DNA from: Lachnospiraceae bacterium
GTDB taxonomy: Bacteria; Bacillota; Clostridia; Lachnospirales; Lachnospiraceae
NCBI GenBank assembly: GCA_017448245.1
Contig: JAFSLV010000011.1
Location: 124,001-188,000, forward strand
Reading direction: 5' to 3'
DNA: 64,000 nt
Shown here: piece after piece, positions 32,878 to 40,649 of the stretch
Layout: every line of letters starts with the position of its first letter
Numbering within the stretch: the stretch's first letter is position 1
The notes under the pieces: generated by a model
Seen by the model: only the letters and a program-made list of their open reading frames with translations
The model's database searches: none
What the model was told of the DNA's origin: nothing
Translations under genes and position numbers: made by a program

Positions 32878-33888
32878 ATGGAACCGGACAGGCTGTTTAT
32901 CGTCGTTCCCTGTTACAATGAGCAGGAGGTATTGCGGGAGACGGCAAGGCGTCTCGTCGAACGGCTCGGGATCCTTAGGGACAAGGGACTCGCAGCCGCC
33001 TCTTCGCGCATTCTTTTTGTCGACGACGGTTCGGGTGACGCTACCTGGGAGATGATCGAAGCGCTCCACGGGGACCATGCGGAGATCCAGGGTCTGAAAC
33101 TGTCGCGCAACAGGGGGCACCAGAATGCGCTTTTTGCGGGACTGATGGCGGTGAGGCATCTGGCGGACGTGACGATCTCGATGGATGCGGATCTGCAGGA
33201 CGACATCGCGGCGATGGACGCGATGCTCGAAAAATACAGAAGCGGCGCGGACATTGTCTACGGCGTGCGCGACAGGAGAAAGACGGACAGCTTTTTCAAG
33301 CGCGCCACGGCGCAGTCCTTTTATAAGCTGATGGGACGCATGGGCGCGGAGACCGTCTACAACCATGCGGATTACCGCCTGATGAGCGCGCGGGCGCTGG
33401 CCGCACTTTCGTCCTTTTCCGAGGTCAATCTCTTTTTGCGGGGGCTCGTGCCGATGGTGGGTTATCCATCGGAGATTGTCTTTTACGAAAGGGGAGAGCG
33501 CTTTGCGGGCAAGAGCAAGTATCCGCTCGGCAAGATGCTGCACTTTGCGACGGAGGGGGTGACGAGCCTTTCGGTCCGGCCGATCCGCATGATCACGACC
33601 CTCGGCTTTTTGATCTTTTTCGTATCGATCGCGACGATCGTTTATTCGCTCGTGCGTTATTTTACCGGACAGACGATCACCGGCTGGACGACGACGGTGC
33701 TCTCGGTCTGGGCGATCGGGGGACTGATCATGATTTCGCTCGGCGTGATCGGCGAGTATATCGGAAAGATCTATCTGGAAAGCAAACACCGGCCCCGTTT
33801 TCTGATCGACACCTACCTCGGGGACGAAGATGAAACCGCCGATTGCACGGATCCCGCCAATGCCGCGGCACGGATGGAAACCGTATGA
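32878..33888 (+). CDS. Glycosyltransferase family 2 (DPM1/GtrB-like)
   Basis: 336 residues. VVPCYNEQEVL, FVDDGSGD and the metal-site ISMDADLQDD define a GT-A family 2 enzyme. Two C-terminal helices (about 235-305) anchor it, as in GtrB or DPM1-like enzymes that load a sugar on undecaprenyl or dolichyl phosphate. The sugar is unknown. GGGGGAG precedes the ATG. It overlaps the next gene by 4 nt. Confidence 0.92.
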   Translation: MEPDRLFIVVPCYNEQEVLRETARRLVERLGILRDKGLAAASSRILFVDDGSGDATWEMIEALHGDHAEIQGLKLSRNRGHQNALFAGLMAVRHLADVTISMDADLQDDIAAMDAMLEKYRSGADIVYGVRDRRKTDSFFKRATAQSFYKLMGRMGAETVYNHADYRLMSARALAALSSFSEVNLFLRGLVPMVGYPSEIVFYERGERFAGKSKYPLGKMLHFATEGVTSLSVRPIRMITTLGFLIFFVSIATIVYSLVRYFTGQTITGWTTTVLSVWAIGGLIMISLGVIGEYIGKIYLESKHRPRFLIDTYLGDEDETADCTDPANAAARMETV

Positions 33889-35324
33889 AGTTCCGTTTCA
33901 AGCTGACAAAAAAACAAATCACCTGGGGACTGACGGCGTTTCTGGTCATCGCCGCGTCGCTTGTCGTATATGCGCTGATCTACAGGGCCAACGCGTTCCT
34001 GAAGCCCCTGCGCACGATGATGAGCGCGATGATGACGGTGATCTACGGACTGATCATCGCCTACATCCTCTCGTCGGTGGTGGATTTTATCGAGGACAAG
34101 ATCCTGCACCGTCTCTTTTATTCGCTAGGGGATGTGCCGCATCCCACCAACAATCCGCGCGCTTTTCACCGGATGCGCGCCGTATCGATCCTTCTGACGA
34201 TGTGCTTTGTGCTTTTTGTTTTTTATGTGCTGTTTGCGCTGATCTTTCCGCAGCTCTACGCAAGCGTCTATGAGATTGTGCGTGATTTCCCGCAGCGCGT
34301 GACCACGATTTACCGCCTGGTCAATGCGGCCTTTGACACGCAGCCGGAGCTGCGCAGCTCCCTGATGTATCTGACGACGACCTATTCGTCGAGGATCAAT
34401 ACGTTTTTTGATTCCACGGTGATGCCGATGCTCACGAGCTATGTGCAGGTACTGCCCCGGGTGGTCGCCTCGACGGCCATCAGCGTCTTTAACTTTTTCA
34501 TCGGCTTTATCATCTCGGTGTACGTGCTGTATTCCAAGGAGCGTTTCAGTGCGCAGGCCAAGAAAATGACCTATGCGTTTTTCAGGGAATCCCATGCCAA
34601 CGAGATCGTCGGGGCCTTCCGGTTTATCCACCGGACATTTAACGGATTTCTCACGGGCAAGCTTGCGGACTCCGCGATCGTCGGCATCATCTGCTATATC
34701 GCGGTGATGCTCATGCGCCTGCCGTATCCGGTGCTGCTTGCGGTGATCGTGGGCGTCACCAATCTGATCCCGTTTTTCGGCCCCTATATCGGAGGCATCA
34801 TGGGCGTGATTCTGCTTGTGCTGATCCGTCCCTCGTACGCGCTGATGTTTCTGATCTTTGTGATCATCTTGCAGCTCGTGGACGGCAACATCATCGGTCC
34901 CCGGATCCTCGGCAACTCCACGGGGCTGTCCGGCTTCTGGGTGATCTTTTCGATCATCTTCTTCGGAGCGGCCTTCGGGGTGGCGGGCTGGCTGATCGGC
35001 GTACCGCTCTTTGCGGTCTTTTATGCCTTTGTCGTGAGGCTGACGGAATACAAGCTCGAAAAGAGAGGGCTGGCAAAGGAAACGGATGACTACATCGATC
35101 TGGCCTATTACGAAAAAGGAAAGGCGAGACACCTGGGTGACGACGAGGCCGTCAAATACCACGCACAGGACACGTCCCCGGGCTGGCGCAAGGTCTTCGG
35201 GATCGGGAGACCGGAGGAAGAGGAAAAAAACAGCGTGAAAAAAACGCTGCCTGAAGAAAAAGAAACCGGACAAAACATCACGGAAACGGCTGGAGGAAGA
35301 AAGAATGGCGAAACAAAACCTTGA
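33885..35324 (+). CDS. AI-2E family transporter
   Basis: 479 residues with about eight helices. The family core is visible in LADSAIVGIICYIAVMLMRLPYPVLLAVIVGVTNLIPFFGPYIGG and DGNIIGPRILGNSTGLSGFWVIFSI. Members export small solutes or ions (AI-2, Na+/H+ or others) and the substrate is not predictable. The last 80 residues are charged and cytoplasmic. The start ATG overlaps the upstream stop (ATGA); the last 20 nt overlap ilvE. Confidence 0.9.
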   Translation: MKFRFKLTKKQITWGLTAFLVIAASLVVYALIYRANAFLKPLRTMMSAMMTVIYGLIIAYILSSVVDFIEDKILHRLFYSLGDVPHPTNNPRAFHRMRAVSILLTMCFVLFVFYVLFALIFPQLYASVYEIVRDFPQRVTTIYRLVNAAFDTQPELRSSLMYLTTTYSSRINTFFDSTVMPMLTSYVQVLPRVVASTAISVFNFFIGFIISVYVLYSKERFSAQAKKMTYAFFRESHANEIVGAFRFIHRTFNGFLTGKLADSAIVGIICYIAVMLMRLPYPVLLAVIVGVTNLIPFFGPYIGGIMGVILLVLIRPSYALMFLIFVIILQLVDGNIIGPRILGNSTGLSGFWVIFSIIFFGAAFGVAGWLIGVPLFAVFYAFVVRLTEYKLEKRGLAKETDDYIDLAYYEKGKARHLGDDEAVKYHAQDTSPGWRKVFGIGRPEEEEKNSVKKTLPEEKETGQNITETAGGRKNGETKP

Positions 35325-36342
35325 CTGGGCAAATATCGGATTTGCCTACCGCAAGACCGACATGCGCTATGTCGCCGCTTACAGAAACGGTGCATGGGAA
35401 GAGGGCACGCTGACCGCGGACGATCAGATCACGATGACGGAATGCGCGGGTGTCCTGCAATATGCACAGACCTGCTTTGAGGGGCTCAAGGCCTATGAGA
35501 CCGCAAACGGCGATGTCGTCTGCTTCCGCCCGGACCTCAACGCGGAGCGCATGATCGCCTCCTGCAGGAGGCTCATGATTCCGGAGATTCCAAAGGAGAT
35601 GTTTCTTACGGCGATCCGCGAGGTCGTCCGCGCCAATCTCGACTGGGTGCCGCCCTACGGTTCGGGGGCGAGCCTCTATATCCGTCCGTATGTCTTTGGC
35701 AAGAGTGCGGTCATCGGCGTCAAGCCCGCCGAAGAGTATGAGTTTCGCGTGTTTGTCACGCCGGTAGGTCCCTACTTTAAGGGCGACGCCAGGCCGATCA
35801 GCTTAAAGGTCAGCGATTATGACCGTGCGGCACCGCACGGACTCGGAAATATCAAGGCGGGCGCCAATTACGCGGCGGCGCTCTTTATGATCGAAAATGC
35901 CCACGAGGAGGGATATGCGGAAAATCTCTACCTCGATCCCGCGACGCATACGCTGATCGAGGAGACCGGCGGCTCCAACGTCTTCTTTGTGGACAAGGAC
36001 CGCACCATCATCATCCCGCATTCGAAGACCGACTCGATCCTGCCCTCGATCACGCGCCGCTCCATCGTGCAGGTCGCGCGCGACGTGCTGCGTCTGCAAG
36101 TGACGGAGAGGGAGGTGGCATTGTCGGAGATTGCCTCCTTTGCGGAGATGGGTGCCTGCGGGACGGCGGCGGTCATCAGTCCCGTCGGCATGGTACATGA
36201 CCACGGCAAAGAAATCGTCTTCCCGAACGGGATGGAGCAGTCAGGCCCCGTGGTCAAGGAACTCTATGATACGCTGACCGGAATGCAGCTGGGCACCGTG
36301 GAAGCACCGGAGGGGTGGATCTTCCCGGTGGCAGAGGCATGA
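35305..36342 (+). CDS. ilvE: Branched-chain amino acid aminotransferase
   Basis: 345 residues, fold-type IV PLP enzyme of the longer class. The PLP lysine is in GLGNIKAGANYAA. EETGGSNVFFV and LQYAQTCFEGLKAY are family signatures. It transfers the amino group between Glu and the 2-oxo precursors of Leu, Ile and Val. GGAGGAAG precedes the ATG, which lies inside the end of the upstream gene. Other ilv/leu genes are not in the window. Confidence 0.95.
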   Translation: MAKQNLDWANIGFAYRKTDMRYVAAYRNGAWEEGTLTADDQITMTECAGVLQYAQTCFEGLKAYETANGDVVCFRPDLNAERMIASCRRLMIPEIPKEMFLTAIREVVRANLDWVPPYGSGASLYIRPYVFGKSAVIGVKPAEEYEFRVFVTPVGPYFKGDARPISLKVSDYDRAAPHGLGNIKAGANYAAALFMIENAHEEGYAENLYLDPATHTLIEETGGSNVFFVDKDRTIIIPHSKTDSILPSITRRSIVQVARDVLRLQVTEREVALSEIASFAEMGACGTAAVISPVGMVHDHGKEIVFPNGMEQSGPVVKELYDTLTGMQLGTVEAPEGWIFPVAEA

Positions 36343-36352
36343 GGGATTGCCG

Positions 36353-36955
36353 ATGATCTCATTTCTGAACGGCATCTGTGCGGAAATCGAAGAAGAAACC
36401 ATCCATGTGGATGTCTCTGGCGTCGGCTTTGAGGTCCATGTACCGGCGGGCTGCATCCGGCAGGCACCGGGCATCGGGGAAGCGATCTTTCTTTATACGT
36501 ATCTGTCCGTGCGCGAAGACAATATGTCACTCTTCGGGTTTCTGACGAGAGAAGAGCTGAGGATGTTTCAGCTGTTGATCACCGTATCGGGGATCGGTCC
36601 GAAGGTCGCGCTGTCCATGCTGTCCGCCATTCCGGTCGATGATCTGCGGTTTGCGATTCTGACCTCGGATGCCAGACTTATCACCGCGGCGCCGGGCGTC
36701 GGGAAAAAGACGGCGGAGCGCCTGGTGCTCGAGCTCAGAGACAAGCTGGCAAAGGAGGATATCGCACTGCCTGAGCGCGGGAGTACACAGCCTGCGGAGA
36801 CGGTACGGGAGGGGGCCGCGGCGGAAGCGCTCGAGGCGCTGTGTGCGCTCGGCTATGCAAGAAGCGATGCGATGACGGCAATCCGGCGTGCGGATACGGC
36901 ACCGGAGGCGGATACGGAAACGATTTTGAAGGCGGCGCTCAAGGAGCTCGTCTGA
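36353..36955 (+). CDS. ruvA: Holliday junction branch migration protein RuvA
   Basis: 200 residues. It starts [23 protein letters not shown] and has the helix-hairpin-helix block [13 protein letters not shown] and [19 protein letters not shown], then a C-terminal domain that contacts RuvB. It binds four-way DNA junctions. GAGGG supports the ATG at 36353. ruvB follows 16 nt later; no ruvC is nearby, as in many Firmicutes that use RecU. Confidence 0.95.
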   Translation: MISFLNGICAEIEEETIHVDVSGVGFEVHVPAGCIRQAPGIGEAIFLYTYLSVREDNMSLFGFLTREELRMFQLLITVSGIGPKVALSMLSAIPVDDLRFAILTSDARLITAAPGVGKKTAERLVLELRDKLAKEDIALPERGSTQPAETVREGAAAEALEALCALGYARSDAMTAIRRADTAPEADTETILKAALKELV

Positions 36956-36971
36956 GCGGGAAAGACGATCC

Positions 36972-37997
36972 ATGGAAGAAAAGGAAAGACGCACCATACA
37001 GACCGCAAGGAGTGTTGCGGCGGAAAAGTCCGGAGAGGACGCGCAGATCGAAGGGAGCCTGCGTCCCGTTTCGCTCGCGCACTATATCGGGCAGCAAAAG
37101 ATTAAAGAATCGCTGCAGATCTATATCGAAGCGGCCAAAAAGAGACAGGAGAGTCTCGATCATCTGCTGTTCTACGGGCCGCCGGGGCTGGGCAAGACGA
37201 CGCTTGCCCAGATCCTCGCGCATGAGATGGAGGTCAATATCCGCATTACGTCGGGACCCGCGATCGAAAAGCCGGGCGACATGGCGGCGATCCTCAACAA
37301 CCTCCGGCAGGGGGACATCCTCTTTATCGACGAGATTCACCGGCTCAACCGGCAGGTCGAGGAGGTACTGTATCCCGCCATGGAGGATTATGCGATCGAC
37401 ATCATGATCGGCAAGGGACCGACGGCACGCTCGGTGAGGCTGGAGCTGCCGCATTTTACGCTGATCGGCGCAACGACCAGGGCCGGCATGCTGACGGCGC
37501 CGTTGCGGGACCGTTTCGGCATCATCCACCGGATGGAATACTACGATCCCGAAGAGCTGCGGCAGATCATCCTGCAGTCCGCAAGGGTGCTGCAGGTCGA
37601 AGTCGACGGGGCGGGTGCCCTTGAAATGGCCAAGCGCAGCCGCGGCACGCCGCGTTTGGCCAACCGCATCTTAAAGCGCGTGCGCGATTATGCCGAGGTC
37701 CGCTACGACGGAAGGATCACGGAGGAGATTGCGAGCGAAGCGCTCAATCTGATGGACGTGGACGCAAAGGGGCTCGATCATACGGACCAGAACATCCTGC
37801 TGACGATGATCCACAAATTCGAAGGCGGCCCCGTGGGTCTCGATACCCTGGCCGCCGCGACCGGCGAGGACGCCGGTACGATCGAGGACGTCTATGAGCC
37901 GTATCTGTTAAAAGAGGGCTTTATCATGCGTACACCCAGAGGCCGCGTCGTGACCGAAGCAGCCTATGTGCACCTCGGATTTCTGAAGAGGGGCTGA
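36972..37997 (+). CDS. ruvB: Holliday junction DNA helicase RuvB
   Basis: 341 residues, normal length. Walker [10 protein letters not shown] (Lys75), Walker [16 protein letters not shown], sensor [19 protein letters not shown] and the C-terminal winged helix ([21 protein letters not shown]) are all present. The hexamer drives branch migration with RuvA. Confidence 0.97.
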   Translation: MEEKERRTIQTARSVAAEKSGEDAQIEGSLRPVSLAHYIGQQKIKESLQIYIEAAKKRQESLDHLLFYGPPGLGKTTLAQILAHEMEVNIRITSGPAIEKPGDMAAILNNLRQGDILFIDEIHRLNRQVEEVLYPAMEDYAIDIMIGKGPTARSVRLELPHFTLIGATTRAGMLTAPLRDRFGIIHRMEYYDPEELRQIILQSARVLQVEVDGAGALEMAKRSRGTPRLANRILKRVRDYAEVRYDGRITEEIASEALNLMDVDAKGLDHTDQNILLTMIHKFEGGPVGLDTLAAATGEDAGTIEDVYEPYLLKEGFIMRTPRGRVVTEAAYVHLGFLKRG

Positions 37998-38051
37998 GGG
38001 GCGCAGGCCCCCGCGCGGGCACGGGACAATGAAAGCAAGCGTAACGGCTGA

Positions 38052-38080
38052 TTGTGTTTTCGGCCGATTCGTGCTATACT
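38052..38080 (+). promoter_or_regulatory. Promoter of the zapA-U32-SEDS/PBP operon
   Basis: TTGTGT (38052-38057), 17 nt, TATACT (38075-38080), with TGC before the -10 (extended type). The genes from zapA to proB follow with minimal gaps, so this may drive about 8 kb. Confidence 0.65.
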
Positions 38081-38108
38081 TGAATATCACCTTGAGGGGG
38101 GAAGACCT

Positions 38109-38516
38109 ATGTCATCCAAAACAGATACCCAGGTCGTGATCGGCGGCAGGATGTATACGGTTTCGGGATATGAATCCGAAGCGTATCTGCAGCAGGTCGC
38201 GGCATATCTCAATAACAAGCTTGCGGAATTCGACCAGATGGAGGGCTTTCACCGCCAGTCCATCGATCTGCAGCACTTTCTGATCCAGCTGAATCTGGCG
38301 GACGACTATTTTCAGGTCAAGAAGCAGACGGAGATGCTCGAAGCCCAGCTCGAGGAAAAGGAAAAAGAGCTCTATGACATCAAGCATGAGCTGATCACGA
38401 CACAGATGAAGCTGGAGACCACCGAAGGCTCTGTCGACCAGATGAAAAAGGAACTCGAGGACCGCGACCGCAGGCTCATCCGGATGGACGCGGAACTCAA
38501 GAGTATCAGACACTGA
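38109..38516 (+). CDS. zapA: Cell division protein ZapA
   Basis: 135 residues. The N-terminal part (TDTQVVIGGRMYTVSGYESEAYLQQVAAYLNNKL) is the ZapA dimer domain, and the C-terminal half is a long coiled coil. ZapA binds and bundles FtsZ at mid-cell. GGGGGGAAG precedes the ATG at 38109. The stop TGA overlaps the CTG that starts the next gene. Confidence 0.9.
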   Translation: MSSKTDTQVVIGGRMYTVSGYESEAYLQQVAAYLNNKLAEFDQMEGFHRQSIDLQHFLIQLNLADDYFQVKKQTEMLEAQLEEKEKELYDIKHELITTQMKLETTEGSVDQMKKELEDRDRRLIRMDAELKSIRH

Positions 38517-39793
38517 AACCCGAACTCTTATCCCCCGCGGGATCCTATGAAGCCCTGATCGGCGCTGTCAACGCCGGTGCCGATGCCGTCTATTTTGGCG
38601 GCTTTCTTTTTGGCGCACGCGCCTATGCCAAAAATTTTTCCGGGGAAGAGGCCGTTCGGGCGATCCGTTACGCGAGGCTCAACGGTGTACGCACGTATCT
38701 CACGCTCAATACGCTCGTCCGTGAAGAAGAGCTTTCGGACATCGTTCCCTATCTGACACCGTTTGTGGAGGCCGGACTCAGTGCCGTCCTTGTGCAGGAT
38801 CTCGGCGTACTCGCCCTTGTCAGGGAGCATTTTCCGCACCTGGCCGTTCACGCAAGTACCCAGATGGCGGTCACGGGCATCCACGGTGCCCGCATGCTCA
38901 GGCAGATGGGCGTGACGCGGATCGTTCCCGCCAGGGAGCTGTCCCTTGCCGAGCTGCGTGCCATCCGGAACGAAGCGGGGATCGAGGTCGAGGCCTTTAT
39001 CCACGGCGCGATGTGCTACAGCTATTCGGGACTGTGTCTTTTTTCCGGGATGATCGGCGGCCGCAGCGGAAACCGCGGACGGTGCGCACAGGCCTGCCGT
39101 CTGCCTTACCGGGCGGAAGGCGAAACGGGGGAGGGCGCGTACAGGCTGAGCATGAAGGATCTCTACGGGCTGCGCAGGCTCCCGCAGCTCATCGATGCCG
39201 GGATCGATGCCTTCAAGATCGAGGGACGGATGAAGCCGCCCGCGTATGTGGCGGGCGTGACGGGCATCTACCGCAAATACATCGACCGCTATACGCAGGA
39301 CCCGTTGCACTTTACGATCGATGCGGAGGACGAGGCGCTGCTGCAGTCCCTGTATCTCAGGACCGGGGTGCAGGACGGCTATTTTGAAAGACATAACGGA
39401 AAAGAGCTCGTGACCATGGAAAGCCCCGCCTACAATCCGACGGACAAAGCGCTGCTCGAAGCCGTCCGGGATACCTGTCTGCCGGAAGAGCGCAGGCTGA
39501 GAGCGGATATGCATCTGATCCTCGATGAGGGAAAAGAAGCAAGGCTCACGGTCACGGGCAACGGAAGAAGCGTCACCGTCACGGGCGATGTCGTGCAGGA
39601 GGCAAAGACCCGTCCCCTGGCAAAGGAGGAGATTCTCCGGCAGATGGAAAAGCTCGGCGATACGTTTTTTGCGCCGGGAAGGATAACGGTGGAGGCGGGG
39701 GAGAGGATATTTCTCCCGGTCTCCTCCCTGAATGCCCTGCGCAGACAGGGGATCGAAGCACTCACGCAGGCGCTCCTTGAGGAGGCGGTATGA
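38513..39793 (+). CDS. U32 family protein, apparent CTG start (TrhP-like)
   Basis: 426 residues. The frame opens LKPELLSPAGSYEALIGAVNAGADAVYFGG, the exact N-terminus of U32 proteins, but no ATG, GTG or TTG lies between the last upstream in-frame stop (38387) and this point. CTG at 38513 overlaps the zapA stop (CTGA). Cys168, Cys175, Cys191 and Cys195 match the iron-sulfur site of U32 enzymes such as TrhP, which hydroxylates tRNA U34. Annotation as a peptidase or collagenase is historical. An end overlap (ATGA) couples it to the second U32 protein. Confidence 0.88.
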   Translation: MKPELLSPAGSYEALIGAVNAGADAVYFGGFLFGARAYAKNFSGEEAVRAIRYARLNGVRTYLTLNTLVREEELSDIVPYLTPFVEAGLSAVLVQDLGVLALVREHFPHLAVHASTQMAVTGIHGARMLRQMGVTRIVPARELSLAELRAIRNEAGIEVEAFIHGAMCYSYSGLCLFSGMIGGRSGNRGRCAQACRLPYRAEGETGEGAYRLSMKDLYGLRRLPQLIDAGIDAFKIEGRMKPPAYVAGVTGIYRKYIDRYTQDPLHFTIDAEDEALLQSLYLRTGVQDGYFERHNGKELVTMESPAYNPTDKALLEAVRDTCLPEERRLRADMHLILDEGKEARLTVTGNGRSVTVTGDVVQEAKTRPLAKEEILRQMEKLGDTFFAPGRITVEAGERIFLPVSSLNALRRQGIEALTQALLEEAV

Positions 39794-40647
39794 GGGGACT
39801 TGACGTATCCGTGAGGACAAGGGAGCAGCTTGCCGCGCTTGAAGGGACGCGGGCGCGGATTGCGCGGATCTATGCGGATGCGCAGCTGCTGCTTGCGGAG
39901 GAGGACAGTAAGGCGGCATCCGGCATTGCGCAACGTACGGGAGCCCTCCTTTTTGCGGCGGCGCCCTGCATGATGCGGGAGGAAGAGGGCGCACCGGACG
40001 AACGGGACATGGAAGCGCTGTCTTTGCTCACTCAGGTGCGGGGGATACTCGTCAGAAACATGGAGCAGCTGGCGTTTCTGTGCGGGCGGGGATATCCCGG
40101 GACGATTGTCTGTGACAGCCAGATCTATGTCTTTAACAGTGCGTCCTTCCGGCTTTTGAAGGAACAACTGCCGTACGAAAGAAAGGCGGACGAAACGACC
40201 GCGGCACACGAGCTGAGTCTGGCGCAGTTTTTTGCGGCCTGCCCCCCTCCCTTACGGGAGTCGGCGACCGTCATCGTCTACGGATATACGCCGATGATGG
40301 TGAGCGCGGGATGCGTGCGGCTGACAACGGAGGGCTGTACGGGGAAAAAGCATGCGCTGTACACGGACACGCTTTCCATGACGGACCGCACCGGACGTCA
40401 GATGAGAGTGACATGCGACTGCCGCTGCTGTTATAATGTGATATGGAATGCGCACCGGCTGAGTCTCCACCGGGAGGTGGCGGGACTTGCACGGAAAGGG
40501 GTGCGCCTGCGTCTCGATTTTACGACCGAGACCGGAGAGGAATGCAAACGGGTACTTGCGTTTTTTGCCGCGATTCTTGCGGGAAAAGAGGCGGATATTC
40601 CGTATGAAGCCTATACGACGGGACGTTCCGGGAAGGGCGTGGAGTAG
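39790..40647 (+). CDS. Second U32-related protein (C-terminal half of a split U32)
   Basis: 285 residues. It resembles the C-terminal module of the long (about 700-residue) U32/DUF3656 proteins of Lachnospiraceae: VYGYTPMMVSAGCVRLTTEGC and then MRVTCDCRCCYNVIWNAHRLSL, with paired cysteines. Alone it lacks the first U32 barrel, which the upstream gene provides. The 4-nt overlap suggests the two polypeptides are made together and may act as a complex. A frame-break of a formerly single gene is a fair alternative. Confidence 0.75.
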   Translation: MRGLDVSVRTREQLAALEGTRARIARIYADAQLLLAEEDSKAASGIAQRTGALLFAAAPCMMREEEGAPDERDMEALSLLTQVRGILVRNMEQLAFLCGRGYPGTIVCDSQIYVFNSASFRLLKEQLPYERKADETTAAHELSLAQFFAACPPPLRESATVIVYGYTPMMVSAGCVRLTTEGCTGKKHALYTDTLSMTDRTGRQMRVTCDCRCCYNVIWNAHRLSLHREVAGLARKGVRLRLDFTTETGEECKRVLAFFAAILAGKEADIPYEAYTTGRSGKGVE

Positions 40648-40649
40648 CG

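Noticed and set aside
32695-32880. CIRCE or CtsR site before hsp20
   Set aside because: No TTAGCACTC-N9-GAGTGCTAA and no tandem GTCAAA heptads; only one GTCAA half is present.
34125-35273. 382-codon open frame antisense to the AI-2E transporter
   Set aside because: Very charged, no domain, opposite to a well-supported gene.
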